Assembly: GCA_028281325.1 (NCBI GenBank)
Contig: JANQKC010000014.1
Coordinates: forward strand, 140,872-204,871
Length of the DNA stretch: 64,000 nt
From: Alphaproteobacteria bacterium
Lineage (GTDB): Bacteria; Pseudomonadota; Alphaproteobacteria; UBA8366
Reading direction: 5' to 3'
The translations under genes were made by a program, and so were the position numbers. Positions 1 to 10,363 of the stretch are shown piece by piece. Within the stretch, counting starts at the first letter, position 1. Each line of letters opens with the position of its first letter. The notes under the pieces were generated by a model, which was not told the DNA's origin, did not search any database, and worked only from the letters and a program-made list of their open reading frames with translations.

Positions 1-32
1 TAACAAGCCGGTCGGTTTCGACCGCAAACGCG

Positions 33-64
33 AAAGCGCCCGTCCTATGGTCGGGCGCTTTTTT
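33..64 (+). terminator. Rho-independent terminator
   Basis: A 10-bp GC-rich stem (AAAGCGCCCG at 33-42 paired with CGGGCGCTTT at 52-61) with a 9-nt loop runs into a T tract (59-64). On the plus strand it would end a transcript entering from the left. The window opens with TAA, which could be that gene's stop codon, but its frame cannot be checked. On the minus strand the T tract is weak, so it is a poor terminator for ettA. Confidence 0.75.
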
Positions 65-93
65 GCGTCTGATCGCAGCCTTGGGCCGGCCAA

Positions 94-1773
<1,680 letters not shown>

Positions 1774-1862
1774 CGTCCTGTTCCTCCTCCGCCTTGCCGG
1801 GAATGCCGCCGCGCCGCATGGGCCAGCAAGCGCCGTTTACATAGACCGAGAGGCCCGCACAA

Positions 1863-3239
1863 TCAACGGGACTGACCGGTCCACCAGCCGGATTTTTCCT
1901 GTTGGCGCAGGATGTCCTTGCGGCGGCGCGACAGCGCAACCGCGTCTCCCAATGTCGTGACGCCGCTATCCGCCAACCGTGGAATAAGCCGCGCGAAGAC
2001 TTCCGCCGTGACCAGGGCGTCGCCAAGAGCGGTATGCCGGCCCCGAACCCGGACCCCAAGGGATTCCGCCACGCTGTCGAGTTGCAGCGACGGAAGCCCC
2101 AGGTCCAAAGCGGCCGTCAGGAGATAGGTGCAGAGAAAAGGCGGCGGCGACCAATCGATCCCCGCCGCCCGGGTCGCATTCTGCAAATGAGCGATATCGA
2201 AACCGACATTATGGCCGACCAGCACGGCGCCATCGCTCATCATCCGGAAGTCGGACCAAACCTCGGCGAAATCCGGAGCGCCTTCCACCATATCGTTGGT
2301 AATCCCGTGAATCGCCGTCGACCGCGGCGGAATGGGACGTCCAGGATGCACGAGACAGTCTATGGTCACCGCGCGATAGATCGTACTTCCCTGCAACCGC
2401 ACGCCGCCGAGAGAGACGATGGTGTCCACCGCCACGTCCAGGCCGGTGGTTTCAAGGTCGAATACGACAATGGGCAGCGCCTCGAGCCGGGTGTCGTCGG
2501 CCACCGAAGCGATCGGCGGCGGCATTTCAAGCAGATGCAGGTCGTGGTCGAGCGTCCGCGCCGCCTCACCGTGCGGCGGGTCAAAGGTCAATACCGCCCC
2601 CCGCCCACCGTCGACGGCGGCAACCCGGACCGTGAGCGACCGGCCATCGACGGTGTCGACGTCGGTGTGAACCGGCACGACCCGCCCTTCCGCAAGGGCG
2701 AGCGCCCGTTCGACGCCCGCCGCATCCAACGCGTCGTAGATGCTCGTGCCGGGCTTCGCGACGTCCGGCCCCAACAACGTCTTCGCCGCCGCATTGATCA
2801 GGCTGACGAGGCCGGCGTGATTGATGACGACGATGGCGTCGGGCAGCGCCGACAAGACGGTTTCCAACTGCCGCGCCGGAATCGACTGTTGCGCCAACCG
2901 CCCCCCGATCAAGGAGTCGACCGCGTCGAGCAGGCCCTGCACTTCCGTCGGGAAATCGCCCGGCAACGGCTGCGGCATGGCGTCCGCCGTATCGGTTTGC
3001 ATCAGGACGATGAAGCCCCGCAAGCGTTCAAGCGCCCTGCCGACACGGTCCGCGTGGGAAACGCCGTAAATCAACAGCGGTACGGCAAGCGCCAGCACGA
3101 GGACGGCAAGACTGTCGATCACGACCCGCGGGATCAATCCGTGCCAACCGGCGCGGCCGTCCGCGATGACCAGGGCGGCGAAGAGGATCGCCAACGCGAT
3201 CGCCCCGCAAAGCGCCAAATGCCGCCCCCGCCGCTCCAT
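1863..3239 (-). CDS. Membrane-anchored PAS-DEDDh exonuclease (DnaQ/epsilon-like)
   Basis: A 458-residue protein with two N-terminal hydrophobic segments (roughly residues 7-30 and 40-60), a HAMP/PAS-like middle (about 120-240) and a C-terminal RNase T/DnaQ 3'-5' exonuclease domain. The DEDDh motifs are visible: FDLETTGLD (Exo I), GHNVGFDIAHL (Exo II) and RHTALGDALVT (Exo III, His and Asp). The substrate is unknown; a role in signalling-linked nucleic acid or nucleotide turnover is inference. It is the last gene of the minus-strand operon that contains the CrbS-like kinase and the CBS/DUF294 protein. I chose the ATG at 3239, which has GGAAGGAGG about 10 nt upstream; a GTG nine codons earlier is possible. 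Confidence 0.85.
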   Translation of the reverse strand: MERRGRHLALCGAIALAILFAALVIADGRAGWHGLIPRVVIDSLAVLVLALAVPLLIYGVSHADRVGRALERLRGFIVLMQTDTADAMPQPLPGDFPTEVQGLLDAVDSLIGGRLAQQSIPARQLETVLSALPDAIVVINHAGLVSLINAAAKTLLGPDVAKPGTSIYDALDAAGVERALALAEGRVVPVHTDVDTVDGRSLTVRVAAVDGGRGAVLTFDPPHGEAARTLDHDLHLLEMPPPIASVADDTRLEALPIVVFDLETTGLDVAVDTIVSLGGVRLQGSTIYRAVTIDCLVHPGRPIPPRSTAIHGITNDMVEGAPDFAEVWSDFRMMSDGAVLVGHNVGFDIAHLQNATRAAGIDWSPPPFLCTYLLTAALDLGLPSLQLDSVAESLGVRVRGRHTALGDALVTAEVFARLIPRLADSGVTTLGDAVALSRRRKDILRQQEKSGWWTGQSR

Positions 3240-3272
3240 CGGACCTAATCCTCCTTCCGGAAACACATACCC

Positions 3273-4733
3273 CTAGAAGACATCGCCGGTGACCTCCCCC
3301 CGCACGCGGTCCAGCAATCGCCGGATCGCTTTGAAGGCGTCGACCACCTCGTCGCGCTCACGCTCGTTCAGCGTATCGGGATGGACGTAATTCCCGACCT
3401 TCCGGCCCTTGTTGAAATCGTCGATCTGCTGGCGCAACAAGACGAAGGTGATCTCCTGAAAGGCGTTGGTCAGGTAATCGAACTCCCCCGCGTCCAGGAC
3501 GCCGGCGTCGTGCAGGCTTTGCAACCGGTCGCATGTCGACGTGGCGGCAATGCCCTCACGCAAGGCCAGCAGCCGGATCGATTGCACCAGCGGCAGGGTG
3601 CCGCTGTGCTTCATATTGATCGTGCCTTCGTGCTCCGGATCGTCTTTTACCGTGATGAACCGTCCGAACCACCCGAGCGGGACGCCATAGTCTTCGTCGT
3701 CGCGATACATATCCTTCAGAAAGGACAGGTTTCCCGCCACGGCGCCGGTGACGAAGGACCGCAGCTCTGCCGCCAGATCCGGCGCCCCGTAACAGGACCG
3801 GAAATCGAAGAATATGTCCGACAGGCGCAGCGCCACCGTGTTGCGCCGCCGCAGCCAGCCGGCGACCTGCGCCTTCCATTGCGAGATCGTCTTGCGCCAG
3901 ACCGGGTTCGTCGCCATGACGTATCCGTTGCAATACGGGAACCCGACCGCGTCCAAGTCGCGGGTCACCCGCTCGGCCAGGTCGATGAACCATGTATCGA
4001 TCCGCGAATGATCTTCGTCCGGATAGTCATCCAGGATGAATCCGTTGTCCTGATCGGGATAGAGGAAATTCTCCCCACGGCCGCCGGACCCCATAACGAT
4101 GAAGGCGAAAGGCACCGGCGGCGCACCCTTTCCTTCCTCTTCCATGGCGCGCAGGTTCATCTCGACGACACGGCGATGGATATCCCGGTTGATGTGGGTG
4201 AGCAGCGACTGGATCGTCGGCACCGGCACCGCGTCGTCGAACAACTGTTGCGCCAGGTCGACCTGGGCCGACTTGATTTCGCGCATGCCGTCGACCGTCC
4301 CTTCCTGGGTCAAACGATCGATCTGCGTGACCATGCGCGACGACACAGCCGCCAGGGCGGTGTCGAGATGAAGCATTCCCACCGGCTTGCCGGCCGCGTC
4401 GACAACCGGCATATGACGCAGCTTGAACCGCCGCATGCGCGCGATCGCGTGATAGAGATAGTCGTCCTCGGCGATCGTCATCACCGGCGCGGTCATGACA
4501 TCCTGGACCGGGGTGTCCGAAACCGCTCGGAACGCCAGCCGGTGCACCACGTCCCGTTCGGTCAGGATGCCGCAAAGCCGCGCGTCCGGGCCCGTCACCA
4601 GGGCGGCGGTTACGCCCTTGTCGATAATGTCCGCCACCACCGCGGCACTGGGTTTGTCGCCGGCGACAACGACCGGCGCGGCGGCCATATGGTCTCCGAC
4701 GATCTGGCAGAACACGGCGGTCTGCGACCGCAT
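3273..4733 (-). CDS. CBS-domain DUF294 nucleotidyltransferase-like protein
   Basis: A 486-residue cytosolic protein. Two CBS repeats occupy about residues 15-130. They are followed by a helical linker and a DUF294-type nucleotidyltransferase domain with the GlnD/GlnE-like motif MGSGGRGE at 214-221 and DQDN at 227-230, then the DUF294 C-terminal helical domain. Many relatives have an additional cNMP-binding domain in front; it is absent here. CBS pairs normally bind adenosine nucleotides, so the protein could modify or report on a partner according to energy state (inference). It starts 7 bases after the CrbS-like kinase stop, so translation is probably coupled. Proteins of this kind often lie beside CrbS and a DnaQ-like exonuclease, as here. 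Confidence 0.85.
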   Translation of the reverse strand: MRSQTAVFCQIVGDHMAAAPVVVAGDKPSAAVVADIIDKGVTAALVTGPDARLCGILTERDVVHRLAFRAVSDTPVQDVMTAPVMTIAEDDYLYHAIARMRRFKLRHMPVVDAAGKPVGMLHLDTALAAVSSRMVTQIDRLTQEGTVDGMREIKSAQVDLAQQLFDDAVPVPTIQSLLTHINRDIHRRVVEMNLRAMEEEGKGAPPVPFAFIVMGSGGRGENFLYPDQDNGFILDDYPDEDHSRIDTWFIDLAERVTRDLDAVGFPYCNGYVMATNPVWRKTISQWKAQVAGWLRRRNTVALRLSDIFFDFRSCYGAPDLAAELRSFVTGAVAGNLSFLKDMYRDDEDYGVPLGWFGRFITVKDDPEHEGTINMKHSGTLPLVQSIRLLALREGIAATSTCDRLQSLHDAGVLDAGEFDYLTNAFQEITFVLLRQQIDDFNKGRKVGNYVHPDTLNERERDEVVDAFKAIRRLLDRVRGEVTGDVF

Positions 4734-4740
4734 GAGGGTA

Positions 4741-7494
4741 TTATTCACCGGGCACCATGAAGGACGTTCGCGCATAAGGGACGGTAAAGACGAATTTCGC
4801 GCCGACGGATTGGTTGCGTTCAACCCAGATGCGCCCGCCGAAATACTCGACAATCTGCCGGCAAATCGGCAGCCCCAGCCCGGTGCTGACCGGCTTGCTG
4901 GTCGCGGTCACATCGGCCTGCTCGAATTTTTCGAAGATTCGCTGTTCCGCCCCGGCGGGAATACCGGGACCGTTGTCCTCGACCGCGACCAGCAGGGCCT
5001 GCGACGTTTCCCGCACCGCGATCTGTATGCTCGGGTTGCTGCGGTTGCAGAACTTGACCGCGTTCGACAACAGATTGACGATGACCTGGATGAAGCGGTC
5101 CCGGTCGGCGCGCACCCGCCGGAGCTGGGAGGGCAGATTGACGTCGAGCTGCATCCGGTTCTCCTGGAGCAGACTGCTGGTCGCCGCGATGGCTTCCTCG
5201 ATCACCTCTTTCGGATCGATGTCCGATATCTGCCATTCGCCCCGGCCCGCCTCCAGCTTCGCCAGATCGAGCAACTGATTGATCAGCCGCGTGAGGCGCT
5301 CGCTCTCCTTGATGATGATCGTCAGGAACTCCCGGCGTTCCTCGATCGGCAAATCCGACTCGTCGAACAGGATTTCGCTGAACGACCGGATCGAGGTCAG
5401 CGGCGTCCGTAACTCATGGCTGACGGTCGACAGGAAATCGTCCTTGAGACGATCGACCTCCTTCAGGCGTTCATTGGCGGCCTGCAGTTCCGCGGAGGCG
5501 ATCTGCAACTCGCGCGATTTCTGTTCGAGCCGATGGCTGTACTCGATAACCTGCGACGTCTCGTCCAGGATCTCCATCACTTCGTCGATACTGGCGACTT
5601 CTCCTTTGACGACCGACCCGATCATCACGCGCGCCGACGCGGCGCCGATCGCGCCCGCCAGGAGCTTTTCCGTGAAATTCAGCAAGGCAGGATCGGCCTC
5701 GGTGACTTTCTTCAGGCTTTCGCCGGTTTCTGCCGCGTAACCGTCGAAGGCGCGATCGGCCTGATCGCGCCCCACGAAACGCACGACCAGGGCATACAGG
5801 TCGGAGAATGTGGCGGTGCCGCGCCATAGCCCGGAGCCCCGGTCGTCATCGGATCGCCGATAGACATCGACAAACAGGGCCGCTTGAATCCTCTCCAACG
5901 CCGTCTGCCGGGTCGCCAAGGACACCCCGACATAACCGCCGATGTTGACCAGCATGCTCCAGAACAGCGCATGCGACAGGTTGTCAAACTCCGAGAGGCC
6001 GAACAGCGCATACGGCTTCAGCAATTCGGCACCGAAGGGACCGGCATCGATGAAGCTGTGGGGGATCCAGCCGGATAGCGCGAGCGAGGGCATCAACAGT
6101 GTGTAAATCCACATGGTGAAGCCCAAGCATAGACCGACCAGCGCCCCGGCCCGCGTGCCCCCCTTCCAGAGCAGGCCGCCGACGATCGCCGGCGCGAACT
6201 GCGCCGCCGCCGCGAAAGACAGCAGGCCGACGGTCGCCAGCGCATAGGATTCGCCGATGAAACGGAAGTAACCGTAACTGAACAACAGGATGAACAGGAT
6301 GCTGCCGCGCCGGATCGCCTGCAGCAGGCCGCCAAGGTCGCCCTTCTCGTTGAGCCGCAACCACGTCAGCCGCAACAGGACCGGCATGACCAAGTCGTTA
6401 CACACCATCGTGCTGAGCGCGATGGTCGCCACGATCACCATCCCCGTCGCGGCCGAGAGTCCCCCGATGAACGCGAACAGCGTCAGCAGTTCCTGCTGCT
6501 CATACATCGGCACGGTGAGGACGAAAGTGTCGGCGTCGACCGTATCGCCCGAAAACATCAGCAAGCCGCCAAGCGCAATCGGCAGCACGAAGATATTGAT
6601 GATCAGCAGGTATAACGGAAACAACCAGACCGCCTTGTTGAGGTGGCGCTCGTCGAGGCTCTCGATCGCGGTGACCTGGAACTGCCGCGGCAGGCATATG
6701 ATCGCGGCCATGGACAGCAAGGTCATCGTGATCCACTGACCATAGGTGCTCGCCGTGCCGAGCGTGATCAGCGAGCCGTACTCGGGCAAGGCCTTGGCCT
6801 CCGTGAACAGGTCGCCGAAGCCGTCATACAATCCGAAGGTCACGAACAAGCCGACCGACAGAAAGGCGACGAGTTTCACGACGGACTCGAACGCAATGGC
6901 CACGACCATTCCTTCGTGATGTTCGCTGGCGTCGATATGGCGCGTCCCGAACAGGATCGTGAAGATCGCCATTAAGAGCGCCACGTAGAACGCCGTATCG
7001 TGCGGAATCGGAACCTCACCCAGGCCGGACGGCATGGCGATTTCCGGATAGCCGAGCAGCAGATTGAAACTCGTCGACACCGCCTTCAGCTGCAGCGAGA
7101 TATACGGCATGATCCCGACCACCGCGATGATCGTCACCAGCCCGCCCAGCAGCGTGCTCTTGCCATAGCGCGACGCGATGAAGTCGGCGATCGACGTGAT
7201 CCGGTTCTTCTTCGTGATCCGGATGATCTTGCCCAACACAAACCACCACAGCACGAAGACCAGCGTCGGCCCCAGATAGATCGGCAGGAAATCCAGCCCG
7301 CTGGACGCCGCCCGCCCGACGCTGCCGTAATACGTCCAGGACGTGCAGTAGACCGCGATGGAAAGTGCGTAGATATAGGGGTTGTTGGCGAGGCTGCGGC
7401 CTTCGTCGGCCCGCTTGTCGCCGTAATAGGCGATCGCGAACAGCAGACACAGATACCCGAAGGAGACGAGAAGAACGACCCAGCCCTGAAGCAT
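4741..7494 (-). CDS. CrbS-like sodium:solute symporter-histidine kinase
   Basis: A 917-residue fusion. Residues 1 to about 530 form a sodium:solute symporter domain with about 13 membrane helices. A STAC-like linker (about 560-590) follows, then a coiled-coil connector (645-690). The kinase has a HisKA motif VSHELRTPL with His693, an N box NLLSNAVKF, G1 DNGPGIP and G2 STGLGLPI. CrbS-type sensors in Vibrio and Pseudomonas (MxtR) control acetyl-CoA synthetase and acetate use, so sensing of a short-chain carboxylate is likely but inferred. The gene sits 3 bases after a small membrane-protein gene and next to a response regulator. Unlike CrbR, that regulator has no DNA-binding domain. Confidence 0.92.
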   Translation of the reverse strand: MLQGWVVLLVSFGYLCLLFAIAYYGDKRADEGRSLANNPYIYALSIAVYCTSWTYYGSVGRAASSGLDFLPIYLGPTLVFVLWWFVLGKIIRITKKNRITSIADFIASRYGKSTLLGGLVTIIAVVGIMPYISLQLKAVSTSFNLLLGYPEIAMPSGLGEVPIPHDTAFYVALLMAIFTILFGTRHIDASEHHEGMVVAIAFESVVKLVAFLSVGLFVTFGLYDGFGDLFTEAKALPEYGSLITLGTASTYGQWITMTLLSMAAIICLPRQFQVTAIESLDERHLNKAVWLFPLYLLIINIFVLPIALGGLLMFSGDTVDADTFVLTVPMYEQQELLTLFAFIGGLSAATGMVIVATIALSTMVCNDLVMPVLLRLTWLRLNEKGDLGGLLQAIRRGSILFILLFSYGYFRFIGESYALATVGLLSFAAAAQFAPAIVGGLLWKGGTRAGALVGLCLGFTMWIYTLLMPSLALSGWIPHSFIDAGPFGAELLKPYALFGLSEFDNLSHALFWSMLVNIGGYVGVSLATRQTALERIQAALFVDVYRRSDDDRGSGLWRGTATFSDLYALVVRFVGRDQADRAFDGYAAETGESLKKVTEADPALLNFTEKLLAGAIGAASARVMIGSVVKGEVASIDEVMEILDETSQVIEYSHRLEQKSRELQIASAELQAANERLKEVDRLKDDFLSTVSHELRTPLTSIRSFSEILFDESDLPIEERREFLTIIIKESERLTRLINQLLDLAKLEAGRGEWQISDIDPKEVIEEAIAATSSLLQENRMQLDVNLPSQLRRVRADRDRFIQVIVNLLSNAVKFCNRSNPSIQIAVRETSQALLVAVEDNGPGIPAGAEQRIFEKFEQADVTATSKPVSTGLGLPICRQIVEYFGGRIWVERNQSVGAKFVFTVPYARTSFMVPGE

Positions 7495-7496
7495 CG

Positions 7497-7739
7497 TCAG
7501 CCGTCCCTTGTGCGGCCGATACGGGGGCGCATGCCCGGCGACCGTCCGCGGCGATTCACGATCATCGCAACGAGCGCGATAAGCAACGCCCAGCTTGCGA
7601 AGATGTAGAGATAGAGAGCGGGAAACCCGAAAAGCGTGGCGTCAACGCCGAACAGCAGCAGCATCGGCGGGTTGAACAACAGCACGCCCAGGGCGAAAAG
7701 CGCCAAAAGGCTTTCGCTGACCGGCCGTCGTTGATTCAT
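7497..7739 (-). CDS. Small two-TM membrane protein of the CrbS operon
   Basis: An 80-residue protein with two hydrophobic helices (about residues 9-30 and 38-62) and a basic C-terminal tail ending in repeated Arg-Gly. No catalytic motif is visible. It ends 3 bases before the CrbS-like kinase start, so the two are almost certainly co-translated. Short hydrophobic proteins of this type often accompany sodium:solute symporters; a subunit or assembly role is inference. I do not recognise a named family with certainty. Confidence 0.75.
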   Translation of the reverse strand: MNQRRPVSESLLALFALGVLLFNPPMLLLFGVDATLFGFPALYLYIFASWALLIALVAMIVNRRGRSPGMRPRIGRTRDG

Positions 7740-7816
7740 CCCGGGTTCCTCCCTTGCGCAATCCCGGTCGGCGGACCCGTTTCCCGGGTTCTGTCGCCGC
7801 CTATCGTCGCATCACG

Positions 7817-8212
7817 TCATCTAGCCTGCCCTGCCGCCGGCTGGGCGAGGTTGAGAATTCTCCCCACGCGGAACCGCACATCGCGGGTCGAGAACGGCTT
7901 GACGATGTAATCGTCCGCCCCGGCGGACAAACCCCGCGCGCGTTCTTCGTCCCGGCTTTTCGCCGTCAACATGATGATCTTGACGTCATCCCAGGCCGCG
8001 TTGGCGCGAATCGCGCGGCAGACGCTGAAGCCGTCCCGTTTGGGCATCATGACGTCAAGCAGCACCAAGTCCGGCGCCTGGCGTCCGATCTCCTGCAACG
8101 CAGCATCGCCATCCTCCGCGATGCGAACATCCAGGTCCATCTGCTTCATCAAGAACTCGAGCGATAGAACGATGTTCGGTTCATCGTCCACCACCAGTAC
8201 CGATTGCGTCAT
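7817..8212 (-). CDS. Single-domain response regulator (receiver only)
   Basis: A 131-residue CheY-like receiver without an output domain. The acidic pair is at D9/D10, the phospho-acceptor at D53 (LLDVMMP), the conserved Thr at T83 (MLTAKS) and the conserved Lys at K105 (YIVKPF). The ATG at 8212 follows a strong GGGAGGAG 6 nt upstream; an upstream in-frame ATG would add 22 residues without homology. It is the first gene of the CrbS operon and is presumably phosphorylated by that kinase. Because it lacks a LuxR-type HTH, the output must pass through a partner. The nearby XRE regulator with its kinase-like dimerisation segment is a candidate (inference). Confidence 0.93.
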   Translation of the reverse strand: MTQSVLVVDDEPNIVLSLEFLMKQMDLDVRIAEDGDAALQEIGRQAPDLVLLDVMMPKRDGFSVCRAIRANAAWDDVKIIMLTAKSRDEERARGLSAGADDYIVKPFSTRDVRFRVGRILNLAQPAAGQAR

Positions 8213-8244
8213 CAGCGGCTCCTCCCGAGGGCCAAACTGATATC

Positions 8245-8277
8245 TGCCATGCCGCCGTTCCGAACGGCAGCGTGGCA
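8245..8277 (-). other. Hairpin in the response-regulator leader
   Basis: An interrupted inverted repeat: outer arms TGCCA/TGGCA (8245-8249 and 8273-8277) and inner arms GCCGTT/AACGGC (8254-8259 and 8263-8268). On the minus strand it lies about 35-65 nt upstream of the response-regulator start codon and is not followed by a T run, so it is not a terminator. It may be a leader-RNA structure or an operator; the function is unknown. Confidence 0.3.
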
Positions 8278-8397
8278 AAAACTGCGTTCTTTATCTTCTT
8301 GTTCCCTGAATTCTTACAGGAACGAAACGGTTTGCATAGCCTGGTGCGGTTTCCGATCGCCACGATCCTGCGTTGCCGCACGATGTCGTCCTAACGC

Positions 8398-8424
8398 AAA
8401 AGGGCTCCCCACGCGGGGAAGCCC
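8398..8424 (-). terminator. Terminator behind the 28-codon microprotein gene
   Basis: GGGCT and CCCC (8402-8410) pair with GGGG and AGCCC (8415-8424) with one bulged A and an ACGC loop. On the minus strand the hairpin is followed by TTTT. It lies about 30 bases past the stop of the small ORF at 8453-8539, which gives that ORF a self-contained transcription unit. Confidence 0.65.
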
Positions 8425-8452
8425 ATCCGAACTCGTCCGAATCCGACCGGCA

Positions 8453-8539
8453 TCAGCTCGTCATGATGCCGACGATCATCAACACGACAAACGCGCCAAT
8501 CAGGGCAAGCAATGCTTTGTTCTTCAATACGGCGGCCAT
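8453..8539 (-). CDS. 28-residue single-TM microprotein
   Basis: An ORF of 28 codons with a short N-terminal stretch containing two Lys, then one continuous hydrophobic helix (about residues 9-26) ending in Thr-Ser. The support is not length but signals: the ATG is preceded on the minus strand by GAGGAG at ideal spacing (6 nt), and the stop is followed by a good terminator hairpin. It lies between the response regulator and the XRE regulator and is transcribed in the same direction as both. Function is unknown; single-TM microproteins commonly tune a membrane transporter or sensor, and the neighbouring symporters are possible partners (inference). A longer in-frame ORF start at 8650 has no ribosome binding site. 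Confidence 0.6.
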   Translation of the reverse strand: MAAVLKNKALLALIGAFVVLMIVGIMTS

Positions 8540-8735
8540 GAAAATCTCCTCGACTGATACACCTTGCATCGGATGGCGTTGGAACCATGGGACGCAAGTT
8601 AAGTTTTCACTGCCAATCAAGATGCAGACCAACCCCTTCTCTGGAAACACAGAATTTGTTCATTCTTCAAGTCGTCGAAATCGACGACTGTGAATTTTGT
8701 GAAAACTGCGCCGCAACCAACCTGCGTTGGCAGCG

Positions 8736-10340
8736 TTACACGGCCGCCGCCGTCGCCGCGCCCTCTTCGGCCGGCGCCGACCGCAGAACCGGCGGATGGG
8801 CGCGCTGGCCGCAATCGTCGCGATCGCAAACACGGCAGGTAACGCCGACCGGAACGATGGCGGCGTCCGACGCCAGGTCCATACCGTCGCTGTAGGCAAA
8901 CCTGTCGGCATGCGCCACATCGCAACCGATCGCGACGGCGAAATGCCGCAATGACGATGGCCCGCCGATGGCCGGCTTCGACACCGTTCGCGCAACGGTA
9001 AAGAAGGTCGACCCGTCGGGCATGCGTTCGACCTGCCGGCTGATCTGACCGGGCGACATGAAGGCCGCATGAAGGATAGCGCGAGGACACACACCGCCGT
9101 AGCGCGGAATCCGAAGACCCGAGATCGAGAACCGCTTGCAGATGTTGCCGGCGATATCGACTTTGACGAAATGCAACGGCACGCCGGTCGCGCCCGGACG
9201 CTGCAAGGTCGTCAGGCGGTGACACACTTGTTCGACGCTGGCCTGAAACCGATCCTGAAGCCGCTTGACGTCATAGCGTCCTTCCTCCGCCGCGGACAGG
9301 AACCCATCGTAAGGCATGAGAACGGCGCCCGCGAAATACGCGGCCAACGCCCTGCGGCATAGCTGAATCGCCGCGTCGCCGTCGAGCGCGCCTTCGGACG
9401 CGCAGGCGTCAATCGCATCGCCGAATGCCGACAGGCCGACCTGTTTCGCGAGTTGGAACAACCGGCTTGCCGGCGACAGCGATTCAACCAGATACAGAGT
9501 GCCCGTCTCGGCATCGAACCGCGCCAGCGACGATTGCCCCGTCTCGGCCGGCATTGTTCGCACGGTAACGCCATAATGGTCGGACAATCGTTCGACCATG
9601 CCCGCTTGCGAGTCGTAATCGCTCAATCCGGCGGCTTGACGGGCATCCTCCGCCGCCGCTTCCAGGGACGCGAAGTGGTTCAGTCGATCTTGAACGAAGT
9701 CGGTGACCTGTTCCTCCGGCGACCGCGAACCGCCCATGCCCGCGTGATCGCCGCCGGAACTCAACGACAGCATCCGGCCGATGATTTCGGCCAGCCGTTC
9801 GCTTTCGCGCACGACAATGCCGGCAAAACGCTGCTGATCTTCCGGCTCCAGGTCCACGTGGTCATGCAGGATTTCGGCGAAGGATCGGATCGGCGTCAGC
9901 GCGCTTCGCAATTCATAGGCCGATGTCGACAGGAAATCGTCATCTGTCATACGCTCGCGCAACCATTCCACATCCTCGCGCGTGCGCCGGAACACGCGGT
10001 AGAAATCCAGCAACGCCCGCCCGGCCGACGGCGTGACATTGACGATGTCCCGCAAGTCGCCGCGCGTGACGCCGCATTCGCGGAATACCGGATCGCCGAA
10101 CATTTCCATCAGATCGACAAGCAATCGCGCGTCGTCATCCTGCGTCAGCATGTCCGGACTGATGTCGAAGGCGTCCGCGGTCCGTTCCAACAACCGCAGC
10201 GTCATCGGCCGTTGGTTCCTTTCGATCATGTTGAGGTAACTGGGCGAAATGCCGAGGTCTTTCGCCAGCGCAACCTGGGTTACGCCGGTCTCGCGCCGGA
10301 TCCGGCGCAGCTTGTTTCCCAACCAGATGCTGTTCGCCAT
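8736..10340 (-). CDS. XRE/ScfR-family regulator with inserted pseudo-HisKA segment
   Basis: A 534-residue regulator. Residues about 6-62 are an XRE helix-turn-helix (GVTQVALAKDLGISPSYL). The C-terminal half is the ImmA/IrrE-like plus ScfR domain of short-chain fatty acyl-CoA-responsive regulators, with the Cys-rich VTCRVCDRDDC motif near the end. Between them, about residues 128-190, lies a segment closely resembling the HisKA dimerisation helices of the CrbS-like kinase in this window: FLSTSAYELR against FLSTVSHELR, then SIRSF/PIRSF and ESERL. The phospho-acceptor His is Tyr142 and the following Pro is Ala; no ATPase domain follows. It is divergent from a sodium:solute symporter gene, which it probably controls. 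The ATG at 10340 fits the HTH; a start 7 codons earlier is possible. Confidence 0.88.
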   Translation of the reverse strand: MANSIWLGNKLRRIRRETGVTQVALAKDLGISPSYLNMIERNQRPMTLRLLERTADAFDISPDMLTQDDDARLLVDLMEMFGDPVFRECGVTRGDLRDIVNVTPSAGRALLDFYRVFRRTREDVEWLRERMTDDDFLSTSAYELRSALTPIRSFAEILHDHVDLEPEDQQRFAGIVVRESERLAEIIGRMLSLSSGGDHAGMGGSRSPEEQVTDFVQDRLNHFASLEAAAEDARQAAGLSDYDSQAGMVERLSDHYGVTVRTMPAETGQSSLARFDAETGTLYLVESLSPASRLFQLAKQVGLSAFGDAIDACASEGALDGDAAIQLCRRALAAYFAGAVLMPYDGFLSAAEEGRYDVKRLQDRFQASVEQVCHRLTTLQRPGATGVPLHFVKVDIAGNICKRFSISGLRIPRYGGVCPRAILHAAFMSPGQISRQVERMPDGSTFFTVARTVSKPAIGGPSSLRHFAVAIGCDVAHADRFAYSDGMDLASDAAIVPVGVTCRVCDRDDCGQRAHPPVLRSAPAEEGAATAAAV

Positions 10341-10363
10341 GATGCCCCGACCATAACCCAAAC

